Positions 8,966 to 17,262 of a stretch of DNA of 64,000 bases are shown here, one piece after another. Where the stretch lies: assembly GCA_902462205.1 (NCBI GenBank), contig CABQAR010000001.1, forward strand, positions 62,001 to 126,000, written 5' to 3'. The position numbers and the translations under genes were made by a program. How positions within the stretch are numbered: position 1 is the first letter of the stretch; every line of letters starts with the position of its first letter. The DNA is from an uncultured Dialister sp. (GTDB taxonomy: Bacteria; Bacillota; Negativicutes; Veillonellales; Dialisteraceae). A model generated the notes under the pieces. The model did no database searches, had not been told where the DNA came from, and saw only the letters and a program-made list of their open reading frames with translations.

Positions 8966-11371
8966 ATGGATTGGGAAATCAGAAGAAAACTGGTTATTCC
9001 GGTCATGCTGCTTTTTGCGTTCCTTTTTTCCTTTGTGTCGGAGAGTCCGGCTCTGGCGGCCACTTATGTTTTTGATAAGAATTCCGGAGAAGCCTACAAC
9101 CAGATATTTTTGGAATGGATGGATCAAAACGGACAGAGCGATGTTTCTGTCAACATGGTCAGTGACGGTGTCATGCAGGAGTTTTCTCTCGGCGCGGATG
9201 GTGCGGAAGTCTTTGACCTGCAGGCAGAGCCGTATCTCAGAAATATGCAGCGCCAGTATTTCTTTTATCCTCATTTCATGGCGGAAGTCGTTCTTGCCGT
9301 AGCTCCCGATGCAGATGTCGATGTGAAGGGATGGAAGGATCTGATGGAGTCTGACGCGACGGTATCCGTTACGACGCGGGCCCTGTATCAGGAGTATTTC
9401 TGCATGGCCATGGGCTACGGATTATCACATAAATGGGATGGAGAGGCAGGAATCAGGGCGATGCGCCGGCTTTACAGGGAGGGCAGACTGATGCCTGATA
9501 ATTCCTGGGGGAGTACGGAATATATGCTGTCTGATTCAAAAAGCAGTGCCGATGTATACGTGCTTTTTGACTATCAGGCGGCTCAGACGAAGATCGACGG
9601 AAAACCCCTGCGCATCATCGTTCCGGAAGAGGGGACGCTGACCGTCCAGAAGGGGATGCTGACAAAACGGAAGCTTCCTGCCAAGGACTCTGCGCTGATG
9701 AAGCGGCTTTGCCAGGAAGGCTACGGATGCACCGCCTATTTGAGGGAAATGACGCCTCAGGATAATGAAACCTTCCGGTCGGATATTTTTTATCTGCGGC
9801 AGCAAATCAAACGGGATGTATATGGTATACGGGGACTCATGGTTTCCGGCGTTTATGAGACTCTCTGGCTGTATATCATCCTTGTGCCGGTCATCATTTT
9901 CTGGGGAGGAAGCATTTATTACCGCCTGCTGCAGGCTGGGACGCAGCGCGCCATGAATATGCTGCTTCCTGTCCTTCTTGGGTTGCTGCTTCTGCGCGTG
10001 GTCAGCTTTACGCTGCCTTTGCATGGAAATACGCTGCTCCGTTATGCATGGTATGGGTATTATATTTTCCTTTTCATGATTCCCGCTCTTGTCATCTGGA
10101 TGGCGGCAGAAAGTGACCGTGCGGTCTTTGAAGCGCGCATGCCATGGTTCATAAAAGCCCTGTTTCTGATGAACGGGCTTGTGACGCTGTTCGTTCTCTC
10201 CAATGACTTCCATCAGCAGATTTTCATCTTCCAGCCGGGATTCAAGGACAGCACGCTGATATATGCATATGGCTGGGGCATTTATTTTATCAAGTTTGTT
10301 GAATATGGGGAAATAGGCATAGCGCTCCTTGTTTTTGCGAGGCGGGCATTCAAGCAAAGGGTGCTCAGCATCAAGGGTCTGCTTCCCGTGGCCGTCCTTG
10401 TCCTGCTCATTCTGTTCCATGTGGGATATGCTCTTCGGATACCCCTGGTGCGCCATACGGAGCTGGTGGCAGCCAATATTATTTTTGTCCTTGCCTTTAT
10501 AGAGGCCTGCATGCAAAGCGGACTGCTTCATGCGAATGAGAAATATCTTGACCTGTTCTCCCATTCTGGGCTGGGCATGGAAATACATGATATTTACGGT
10601 CGGAAGGTCTATGAGGCACCACAGATTTCTGATGTGCCTCCTGAAAATCTGCAGGTCCGGTCCATGCCGATCCATGGCGGGACCGTCATATGGAAAAAGG
10701 ATATTTCCTGGCTTAAAAAGAATCAGAAGGAGCTTGCCATGACGGCTCGCGCGCTTCAAAGAGCCTACGACCTGCTTTATCATCGAAAGGAAAACCGGAG
10801 GGAAATGCTTGCCTATGAAGTGCAGCAGCGTCTGTATCAGGAACTGGAAGCCGTCATCAGCGCCAAGCGCCCTGCTATGGAGAAGTACGTCAGGATCATA
10901 GAACGTGCGGGAGAAGATGTGGAAGGCTTACATGCGATACAGCACATGAATATTCTGGCAAGTTACCTGAAAAAGCGCTGCGTGTTGCTGCTGAAAGGAA
11001 AGAGTTCCACCCATATCCCGGCAGGGGAATTATGGATGGCATTGGATGAGACCGGGCTGTATGCGGAAAAGGCAGGCGTGAAGAATGCGATCCGTTTCCA
11101 GATGGAGGGGGGTATAGAAACGCAGAAAGCGCTGGTGCTCTATGATTTCTTCTATGAACTGATGAATGAAGCGGTGGCCCGCCAATCGGATGATATTGTT
11201 TTCAGTTTCCTTGAGCAGGACGGCTGTAAATGCATCTGCCTCCTGCCGGAGAAATACGGATGGACAGAGCCATGGATAGACAGGTTCCTCCGGCCGTTTG
11301 CCTTGCAGGGCGGCCATATTTCCTGCAAGGATCTTGAATATGCTTTTGCCATAGAAATGTCAGTGAAGTGA
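8966..11371 (+). CDS. Exported-domain/7TM sensor protein with degenerate histidine-kinase C-terminus
   Basis: This 801-aa protein is the first gene of a three-gene signalling operon. Residues 1-28 are a signal peptide ending PALAA. Residues about 29-297 form an extracytoplasmic domain whose layout resembles a periplasmic binding protein. About seven hydrophobic helices follow (about 298-520), then a PAS-like stretch (LFSHSGLGMEIHDIYGR), then a helical region. The end resembles a kinase ATPase domain in FYELMNEAVAR (like an N box), but I see no DxGxG or GxGxG box and no clear phosphoacceptor His block. I infer a receptor that hands its signal to the separate kinase downstream. ATG 8966 is chosen over GTG 8957 because AAGGCGG at 8951-8957 is correctly spaced. 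Confidence 0.65.
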   Translation: MDWEIRRKLVIPVMLLFAFLFSFVSESPALAATYVFDKNSGEAYNQIFLEWMDQNGQSDVSVNMVSDGVMQEFSLGADGAEVFDLQAEPYLRNMQRQYFFYPHFMAEVVLAVAPDADVDVKGWKDLMESDATVSVTTRALYQEYFCMAMGYGLSHKWDGEAGIRAMRRLYREGRLMPDNSWGSTEYMLSDSKSSADVYVLFDYQAAQTKIDGKPLRIIVPEEGTLTVQKGMLTKRKLPAKDSALMKRLCQEGYGCTAYLREMTPQDNETFRSDIFYLRQQIKRDVYGIRGLMVSGVYETLWLYIILVPVIIFWGGSIYYRLLQAGTQRAMNMLLPVLLGLLLLRVVSFTLPLHGNTLLRYAWYGYYIFLFMIPALVIWMAAESDRAVFEARMPWFIKALFLMNGLVTLFVLSNDFHQQIFIFQPGFKDSTLIYAYGWGIYFIKFVEYGEIGIALLVFARRAFKQRVLSIKGLLPVAVLVLLILFHVGYALRIPLVRHTELVAANIIFVLAFIEACMQSGLLHANEKYLDLFSHSGLGMEIHDIYGRKVYEAPQISDVPPENLQVRSMPIHGGTVIWKKDISWLKKNQKELAMTARALQRAYDLLYHRKENRREMLAYEVQQRLYQELEAVISAKRPAMEKYVRIIERAGEDVEGLHAIQHMNILASYLKKRCVLLLKGKSSTHIPAGELWMALDETGLYAEKAGVKNAIRFQMEGGIETQKALVLYDFFYELMNEAVARQSDDIVFSFLEQDGCKCICLLPEKYGWTEPWIDRFLRPFALQGGHISCKDLEYAFAIEMSVK

Positions 11372-11403
11372 CATTTGCGTGCGGAGAGAAAGGAAGTGAT
11401 GAT

Positions 11404-12840
11404 ATGGAGAACCTGACAGGCTACAGCTTTACCTTTGTTTATTTCTGGCTCATCGTGTCATATGTGCTGTTCATGTTCCATATCATGGTTATTTTCTTCG
11501 GACATCCGTTGATGAACTACAGGAAGGCCGGCCGCCGCATAACGGGGGTTTTCGGTGTCTCCATCCTGTTCAGCGCCATCATCGCCACGTTTGGGTTCAC
11601 ACTGCTTTCCGCCCGGAACGGGACATTTTTCGGCACAGGGACAAATGCGATCCGCATTGTCGCCTCTTTGGTGAATATCGCTTTCTGTGCGTACTGGTAC
11701 CGCACGCTCCGTTCCTGGGGAATGCTCCTTATCGCTTCCTTCCTGATTCTTCCCCTGTTCGATTTCTTTATGCCATGGAACGTGATCATAGGCCTGATTA
11801 TCCTTTCCGTTCGGATGGCCATACAGGCCAACTATATTTTTGAAGAACGGAAGAAACAGCTGACGACCCGTTCTCTGCAGGAGGCGATCGACCTTCTTGA
11901 TGAAGGATTGCTTTTCTGTGACGCAGACGGCAAGGCCCTTCTTTCCAATATATACATACTGCAGTTCATGGACAGGGAAACAGGGCGCCAGTTCAGGCAG
12001 GGGTTTTCTTTCTGGAAATATATGAAGGAAAAGGATGAGGGCGCGGAAGAATGGGAAAACGCGTTACGGATCCTTTATCATGGGCAGGATAGAAGGTGCT
12101 ACCTGATAGAGAAGAAGGGACTGGAGGCAGGGGAAGAGAAGAGCTTCATCATCATGGTTTCCGATGTGACAGAGATAGAAAAATTGACGGAAGAAATCAG
12201 GGAAAATAACGTTTCGCTGAAGCAGAAAAATGAAGACATGAAACAGGCTATCCTTGATCTGGAAAGAATACAGCGGGAAAAAACCATACAGGAGGTGATG
12301 TCAAAAGTCCATGATATCATCGGACAGCGGATCACGATCCTGCAGCAGCTGCTGAATAACAGGAATTATAAAGATTATCACAAAATCGCCCCCCTCATAG
12401 AAAATCTGATGGAAGATCTGCGAAGGGACGTCAAAGTGGGACCGCAGGAGGTTTTGCGGGAGCTGTTTGAAACGTATCATCTGATCGGCGTCGAGGTGGT
12501 GCTTAGGGGAATGCTTCCTGAAGACACGGACAAGGCGGGCACCTTTGTTGAGATCATCCGCGAAGCCATGAGTAATGCGGTCCGTCACGGAAAGGCAAGT
12601 AAGATCACGGTTACCATTGCTGGGAACCGGAACGAAAGGCTGACGGTTTCCGATAACGGGGTGGGAATCAGGAATCTGAAAAAATTCGGTACGGGACTGG
12701 CCGGAATCAATCGGAAGATCCTTGCCCATGGAGGACGTATGATATTGCAGACGCGTCCGCATTTCACTCTGATCGCCGATCTGGAAGACGGCAATGCGTC
12801 TGCGGAAACAATGACGCCTGTCCATGAACCGCTCCTTTAA
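11404..12840 (+). CDS. Membrane sensor histidine kinase (NarL/LiaS-like, HisKA_3 type)
   Basis: The protein has 478 aa. The N-terminal 140 residues hold about four or five membrane helices with almost no extracellular domain. A PAS-like region follows (EAIDLLDEGLLFCDADGKALLSN), then a coiled coil at about 255-298. The phosphoacceptor is His303 in VHDIIGQRIT. The ATPase domain has an intact N box (EAMSNAVRHG, Asn391) and G boxes (DNGVG at 417-421, GTGLAGI at 429-435). It is therefore catalytically complete, unlike its upstream neighbour. ATG 11404 is preferred to the GTG at 11368, which lies inside the sensor gene. Confidence 0.85.
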   Translation: MENLTGYSFTFVYFWLIVSYVLFMFHIMVIFFGHPLMNYRKAGRRITGVFGVSILFSAIIATFGFTLLSARNGTFFGTGTNAIRIVASLVNIAFCAYWYRTLRSWGMLLIASFLILPLFDFFMPWNVIIGLIILSVRMAIQANYIFEERKKQLTTRSLQEAIDLLDEGLLFCDADGKALLSNIYILQFMDRETGRQFRQGFSFWKYMKEKDEGAEEWENALRILYHGQDRRCYLIEKKGLEAGEEKSFIIMVSDVTEIEKLTEEIRENNVSLKQKNEDMKQAILDLERIQREKTIQEVMSKVHDIIGQRITILQQLLNNRNYKDYHKIAPLIENLMEDLRRDVKVGPQEVLRELFETYHLIGVEVVLRGMLPEDTDKAGTFVEIIREAMSNAVRHGKASKITVTIAGNRNERLTVSDNGVGIRNLKKFGTGLAGINRKILAHGGRMILQTRPHFTLIADLEDGNASAETMTPVHEPLL

Positions 12841-12933
12841 AGATTTGTTATAATGAATAAAAGAAGTCGTCTTTACAGCGAAAAGGCGATGCGTATCCAT
12901 CGTATTCATAGAGAGGCGCACCAAGGAGGCTCT

Positions 12934-13548
12934 ATGATAAAGCTTATGATTATAGATGACCAGAAAATACTGCTTGACGGACTGGCCCGGATTTTTGAAA
13001 AGGAAAAAGACATAAAGATCGTTGGATTATTTCCGCAGTCTGACGTGGCGGATGCGGCGTGCATCCGGCTGGATCCGGATATCCTGCTGATGGATATCTG
13101 CATAGAAGGGCGCATGTCGGGAATCAATACGGCGAGGGAGCTAAAAGAACATTTTCCGCGGCTGAAAATCATCATCATGACGGGATTTCCTGAAATATCC
13201 TTTCTGGAAAAAGCAAAGGAAGCCGGCGCAGACAGTTTTATTTATAAGGATTCATCTGCGGAGGAATTTATTTCCTGTGTCAGGAATACCTTGCAGGGCC
13301 ATCATATTTATCCCTGCGGATCCCGTGTATATGAACATGGACAGTCTGATCTGGTATTGACCAAAAGGGAACTGCAGATATTGGAATACATCTGCCAGGG
13401 GCTGTCCTACCAGGACATTGCGGAGCGCATGATGCTCTCCAAGCGGACGGTCAGCTTCCATGTGAGCAATCTTCTGCTCAAGACGGGAAATAAGAGCATA
13501 GTGGGATTGGCAGTGGATGCGGTGAATAAAGGGTATACGGGGAAATAA
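12934..13548 (+). CDS. LuxR/NarL-family response regulator
   Basis: The protein has 204 aa. The receiver domain keeps the acidic pair Asp8-Asp9, the phosphoacceptor Asp54 (ILLMDICIEG), Thr83 and Lys105. A LuxR-type helix-turn-helix occupies about residues 143-195 (LTKRELQILEYICQGLSYQDIA, then SKRTVSFHVSNLL). A strong AAGGAGG lies just before ATG 12934; a longer in-frame ATG at 12853 has no site. It should be phosphorylated by the kinase encoded 93 bp upstream. Two copies of a palindromic element nearby are candidate binding sites for it. Confidence 0.9.
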   Translation: MIKLMIIDDQKILLDGLARIFEKEKDIKIVGLFPQSDVADAACIRLDPDILLMDICIEGRMSGINTARELKEHFPRLKIIIMTGFPEISFLEKAKEAGADSFIYKDSSAEEFISCVRNTLQGHHIYPCGSRVYEHGQSDLVLTKRELQILEYICQGLSYQDIAERMMLSKRTVSFHVSNLLLKTGNKSIVGLAVDAVNKGYTGK

Positions 13549-13602
13549 AAATGGATATGGCATGTATGACGGGAAATATAAATAAAATATAAACAATAAA
13601 GA

Positions 13603-13649
13603 AACCTGTAATTTATTACAGGTTATTTTTTTCGGAGATTTTGTATACT
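13603..13649 (+). promoter_or_regulatory. Palindromic activator-type site plus -10 box upstream of the 13683 gene
   Basis: AACCTGTAATTTATTACAG at 13603-13621 contains a perfect CTGTAA-N4-TTACAG palindrome. TATACT at 13644-13649 begins 22 bp after it, and the -35 position has no good match. That layout centres the palindrome near -42, as for class II activators. The same element with one base change precedes the TMEM43-like gene at 17111-17129. The hairpin is followed by T residues here, so it may also end the response-regulator transcript. Confidence 0.6.
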
Positions 13650-13682
13650 ACAGATAAAGGACAGATAAAAGGAGGCATAGGC

Positions 13683-14381
13683 ATGAACGGATGGAAAATA
13701 GTCTTTCTGGCAGCACTCTGTATGGGGGAAGCCGTATCTGCCGCCGTGCCGGGCGTCTATAAGAACGAAGATGACGCCGGCGGATTAAGACGGTTTGTCA
13801 CGGTGTATGAAGAACCCTATGCGCAGGTGGATTTCCGGTATCAGGACGAAGCGCAGCAGATTTATAAGACCATCATCGGGGATATCATCAAAAAGGATGG
13901 CAAGATATTTCTGAACGCAGGACTGATCAGCAGGGAAGTGTATGAAAATCAGGAATTTGTGAGCTATACCCAGAATCGGGATCCGTACCTGATGCTTGAA
14001 TTGACAGACGGCAATGAGCGGATCCATGTCAAAGTCGCACCGGAGTCTTTCGTGCAGGATGCTTTCAAAGAATTTGAAGGCGACTATGGCTTCAGCAGCG
14101 GATGGATTCCCGGAAATCCGGCGCTGGCTAAATTCCTTCTATATCGTTCCTCTGTTTCCTCACCGTGGATGGATAAGATAAAGTCAGGGGAATATACCTG
14201 CAAAGTGGAATGGATGGAGTCCGGGTCGCCGGAAGAAAAACTTGTGGAAGGCATCGGGCGCGGCGCAGGCTATATCATCCGTGTCTATAATGAAAATTAT
14301 GATGAAATCGGGCAAATGGCAGCGGATGAATTCATTACGACCGTTTTTGAACGGAGGAACGGAGTCTGGAAACGGTTATGA
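13683..14381 (+). CDS. Secreted protein of unknown function
   Basis: I do not recognise this 232-aa protein. A signal peptide covers residues 1 to about 20 (MNGWKIVFLAALCMGEAVSA), followed by a mature region beginning AVPGVYKNEDD. There is no further membrane segment or lipobox, so it should be released to the periplasm or outside. AAAGGAGG lies 8 bases before ATG 13683. A palindromic element and a TATACT box lie directly upstream, and the gene follows the two-component operon, so regulation by that system is plausible. The zinc-ribbon membrane protein gene follows after 55 bp, probably in the same transcript. Confidence 0.6.
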   Translation: MNGWKIVFLAALCMGEAVSAAVPGVYKNEDDAGGLRRFVTVYEEPYAQVDFRYQDEAQQIYKTIIGDIIKKDGKIFLNAGLISREVYENQEFVSYTQNRDPYLMLELTDGNERIHVKVAPESFVQDAFKEFEGDYGFSSGWIPGNPALAKFLLYRSSVSSPWMDKIKSGEYTCKVEWMESGSPEEKLVEGIGRGAGYIIRVYNENYDEIGQMAADEFITTVFERRNGVWKRL

Positions 14382-14436
14382 CTTGTCAGGAATGCAGGAA
14401 GATTCTCCATGATTCGACGATAGGAGGATGAAAACC

Positions 14437-16044
14437 ATGGAACAGAAAGTATCAGATCCCTTTGAAGTCCGATGCAATACCTGCGGGGCTCCGGCGGAGT
14501 TTGACATAGTGCAGCAGGTGTATCATTGCCGGTATTGCGGCAGTGATGTCAATGCAAAAAACGCACATGCCAAAGCATATGACTGGCAGGAAATCCGGAG
14601 GAAAGAACTGGCCAGCGATCAGGAAAAGGTGGAGAAAGAGATCCATGTCTGCAAGAACTGCGGAGCAAGAGTAATCATTCCGTCCGGAGAGGCCGGCGGT
14701 GTTTGTGAATTCTGCGGGGGAAACCTGGTAAGGGGAGCATTTACGGAAAATGAGAATATGCCGGATGTGATTATTCCCTTTTTCCTGACAGAGGCAGAAG
14801 CGAAGGCCCGATTAAAGGAGTGGGCGGATAAAAATAAGGATACGAAAGAAGGCCGATGGGTATCCTCCAATATCAACCGGCTGAAAGGGTATTATCTTCC
14901 CTATCAGATCGTCAAGGGGCCTATACGCTGCGTGGTTTCGAGAGACCAGGCCTATTCCGAGCAGAAGTATAATTGCGGAAGTTTTGTGCAGCGGCTGGCA
15001 GTGAATACATCGAAGCAGCTGGACAACCTCGTGCTTGACGGGGCAGAGCCCTTTGACTGGCAGGGGCTGAAGCCTTTTGAATTTGGCTATATAACAGGAC
15101 AGAATGTGAAATTGCCTGATATAAGCGGTAATGAGGCGGCCAACCGCGTACTCAGGGAGATTGAAGAGGATTACCGGCCGACGGTGGAAAGGGTCATGGA
15201 GACTTCAGGCATCCAATTGCATGCCCAATCAGATTCGCTTCTTTCTCTGCCGGCATTGCTTCCTGTTTATCTTTTCGTACAGGGAAAGAAAATGGCTGTC
15301 GTGAATGGGCAGACGGGGCGGGTGGCGGTTTCTGCCGGGCGGGTGAAAAAAACGTACCCATGGGTTATTGAACCGGCGATTATGACGATACTCGCGGCGG
15401 TCATGATGCACCTCCTTTTTTGGGACTGGGAATTGACCGGTATGGGTACCATTGTGTTCGGCCTCATATTTTTCGTGGGATTCAGTAATGGACGTGGTGC
15501 GAAAATCAAAAACATGATTCTTAAGGGAGAAAACAGCAGGGCGGAAAGAGAAGGAATCCGGCTGGTTATGAATACTGATAAGGATCTGGAAGAGAAAGAA
15601 ATCGAAGAGCCTGTGTTCTTTGAAACGGTTGGCGGTGTGCTGCGCCCTGTAAAAATTACGTTCAGTTCCATGGCGCGTATCGTGGTGGCCTTGTGTTCCA
15701 TTGTGGTCTTTATCGGGCTTCCTGATATTATAGCCGCAGTCTGCGTTCTTTTGGGCGTAGAAGAACTTCGGAATATTGAATGGCTGGGGTCGGCGGCGTG
15801 GATGGTGCTCACTGTGCCGATATCTTTTATATTGTGGATGTCGGTTTTCAGAATCCGTCTGTATGATCATCCGATCGTGAAACTTATTGAACCTGATGGA
15901 AAACTCCGATCAGTGGCCGTGGATGGAATGAAGGGGGAGAATGCATTCACGCCTGTTTTGGAGATGCTGGGCATGATGCCGTGGTGGGCGCTGCTTATCA
16001 TCGCTATCATCCTTCTCGGTTCGACGTTGGCCATGTTTCCGTAA
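14437..16044 (+). CDS. Membrane protein with N-terminal zinc ribbons, function unknown
   Basis: The protein has 535 aa. Two CxxC pairs (CNTCG and CRYCG) within the first 35 residues form one zinc ribbon, and CKNCG with CEFCGG forms a second around residues 70-95. A long soluble region with many conserved aromatic residues follows. Hydrophobic pairs of helices appear around residues 305-350 and 415-470, with a last helix at the C-terminus (WWALLIIAIILLGSTLAMF). Such proteins are sometimes mislabelled as PriA-like helicases because of the ribbons, but I see no helicase motif. AGGAGG at 14422-14427 is too close to ATG 14428 and fits ATG 14437. Confidence 0.6.
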   Translation: MEQKVSDPFEVRCNTCGAPAEFDIVQQVYHCRYCGSDVNAKNAHAKAYDWQEIRRKELASDQEKVEKEIHVCKNCGARVIIPSGEAGGVCEFCGGNLVRGAFTENENMPDVIIPFFLTEAEAKARLKEWADKNKDTKEGRWVSSNINRLKGYYLPYQIVKGPIRCVVSRDQAYSEQKYNCGSFVQRLAVNTSKQLDNLVLDGAEPFDWQGLKPFEFGYITGQNVKLPDISGNEAANRVLREIEEDYRPTVERVMETSGIQLHAQSDSLLSLPALLPVYLFVQGKKMAVVNGQTGRVAVSAGRVKKTYPWVIEPAIMTILAAVMMHLLFWDWELTGMGTIVFGLIFFVGFSNGRGAKIKNMILKGENSRAEREGIRLVMNTDKDLEEKEIEEPVFFETVGGVLRPVKITFSSMARIVVALCSIVVFIGLPDIIAAVCVLLGVEELRNIEWLGSAAWMVLTVPISFILWMSVFRIRLYDHPIVKLIEPDGKLRSVAVDGMKGENAFTPVLEMLGMMPWWALLIIAIILLGSTLAMFP

Positions 16045-16063
16045 ATGGGAGCGGCTCTTGATG

Positions 16064-16107
16064 AAAATCCCCCCTGTACCGATTTTATTCGGGACAGGGG
16101 GGATTTT
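16064..16107 (+). terminator. Strong hairpin terminator after the zinc-ribbon membrane gene
   Basis: AAAATCCCCCCTGT at 16064-16077 pairs perfectly with ACAGGGGGGATTTT at 16094-16107. The stem is 14 bp with T residues at its end. Confidence 0.85.
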
Positions 16108-16165
16108 CAGGCGTTGCCTATCAAGACAGGAAGAAGGATTTTCTTGTATATGCAATTATTCAGTC

Positions 16166-16227
16166 AAAAAAATACCGGTTTCCCATTGTCAGATTTTGGT
16201 CTAACCTTTTTGGGGCCGGTATTTTTT
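16166..16227 (-). terminator. Terminator of the TMEM43-like gene (may work both ways)
   Basis: AAAAATACCGG near 16168-16178 pairs with CCGGTATTTTT at 16216-16226 around a long loop. Read on the minus strand the stem ends in a run of seven T. It lies just after the minus-strand stop codon at 16239. Confidence 0.7.
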
Positions 16228-16238
16228 CATGCCGTTCC

Positions 16239-17035
16239 TTATGATTTCTTGAACATAAATATGCCGCCGATGGCGAGTCCGGCAGAAACCAGATATCCCA
16301 GCACGGAGGAAATCATGCTGAAGTTATCATTCGATTTCAGGAAGTCCTCTTTTGAAGCAATCAAGTCGACATGGCTGCCTGTGAACTCCATGCCATCCAC
16401 CGTGCCTTCGCCCAGAAGCTCATTTCCTTTCTGGATACCGACCACGGTCTTGTTATCCTCATCCTTGATTTTCATATATGTATAAGAAATTCTGTGATCG
16501 TTGGCAAGGTGCGGAAATAAGATGGAGGGTTCACGGTCAGTCAGATAAGTGATGCCCTGATCTTTTTCATTGTATAGCGTGATATTGTTTATGCTGATGG
16601 TATTGGGGAGTTCCGTTACTTTCGTATTGGTCGTCATGCCCCTCAGCAGGCGGTCTTTAATGATGAAATCGCCCAGCTTGACGGAGCCGGTAAAGGTTTT
16701 CGTTGAAAAAAGCCTGATGAGGAAGGCGTTGTTTCCCAGCTTTTCTTTTTTTCATTTCCCGTTCCGACTTCTTTAAGGACCCTTGCCGATCGTCGGATAA
16801 CGGGAGAGTTGAAATCAAGCTCCAGATCCGGATCGCGGGCATTTTCAAACGGAGATATTTTTCCCGCGGCGATGACGACCTTTCCCTCATTGGCAGGGTC
16901 TACCTTTCCGTCAGAAACATAAATCGCTTTCTCGAGCAATGCCTGCTGGCTGTCTGAGCCCGTTTCCGTGAAAAGCAGAAGGGCGAGTCCGATTCCGCAG
17001 ATGCATAAGATAATGCCGATAATTTTCTTCCCCAT
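16239..17035 (-). pseudogene. TMEM43-like (DUF1625) membrane protein split by a -1 frameshift at an A-AAA-AAG heptamer
   Basis: Reading frame 0 from ATG 17035 (AGGAGGT site upstream) encodes an N-terminal membrane helix (IIGIILCICGIGLALLLF) and the family-like stretch DGKVDPANEGKVVIAAGKI. It then goes out of frame and stops at 16643. The continuation lies in the -1 frame, beginning EKLGNNAFLIRLFSTKTFTG and ending with a second membrane helix and MFKKS at 16239. The switch falls exactly on A-AAA-AAG (minus strand, 16751 to 16745), the classical dnaX-type slippery heptamer. A -1 shift there gives one 265-aa protein with two terminal membrane helices, the layout I recall for TMEM43 proteins. A real one-base deletion in the A7 tract, or a sequencing error, would look the same. 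The family assignment is moderately sure. Confidence 0.6.
16745..16751 (-). other. Candidate -1 frameshift slippery site (A AAA AAG)
   Basis: In the zero frame of the TMEM43-like gene the codons read GAA AAA AAG. Slipping back one base continues in frame as GAA AAG CTG, which rejoins the downstream coding frame with no intervening stop for 168 codons. I see only weak secondary structure downstream and no strong internal Shine-Dalgarno sequence upstream. Confidence 0.45.
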
Positions 17036-17083
17036 GGTACACCTCCTGAAAATAAATCTGCAGGATATTTTTCTTGTATTCAT

Positions 17084-17129
17084 TGTATAAGAATGGGGAG
17101 GGCTTTCCTACTGTAACAAATTACAGGTT
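17084..17129 (-). promoter_or_regulatory. Second copy of the palindromic activator-type site, upstream of the TMEM43-like gene
   Basis: On the minus strand the sequence AACCTGTAATTTGTTACAG (17129 down to 17111) matches the copy at 13603-13621 at 18 of 19 positions. The -10 candidate TATACA (17089 to 17084) begins 21 bp after it, against 22 bp in the other copy. The matching orientation and spacing argue for a shared activator. It cannot be a terminator for a plus-strand gene because none ends here. Confidence 0.65.
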
Positions 17130-17221
17130 TTTCAAAATAAATTATAAACTTTCTAACGGAAATATATAATTTTTATTGAAGGGTACAGTTCAATGAGGGA
17201 GAGAAAGGGGAATTCCCAATC

Positions 17222-17253
17222 AAAAAACAGCCATGCCAAGCACAGCTGTTTCT
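17222..17253 (-). terminator. Terminator of the YegP-like gene
   Basis: On the minus strand AAACAGC pairs with GCTGTTT around a short loop and runs into six T residues, 10-40 bp past the stop codon at 17263. Confidence 0.75.
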
Positions 17254-17262
17254 GATTACCGG

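Noticed and set aside
9536..10783. 415-codon open frame on the minus strand
   Set aside because: It lies wholly inside the sensor gene on the other strand, has no ribosome binding site, and its translation (many H, Q, P, R runs) is the usual antisense shadow of a codon-biased gene.
13603..13631. Reading the palindrome only as a terminator of the response-regulator gene
   Set aside because: The second, nearly identical copy at 17111-17129 has no plus-strand gene to end, and both copies keep the same distance to a -10 box. A dual role at the first site remains possible.
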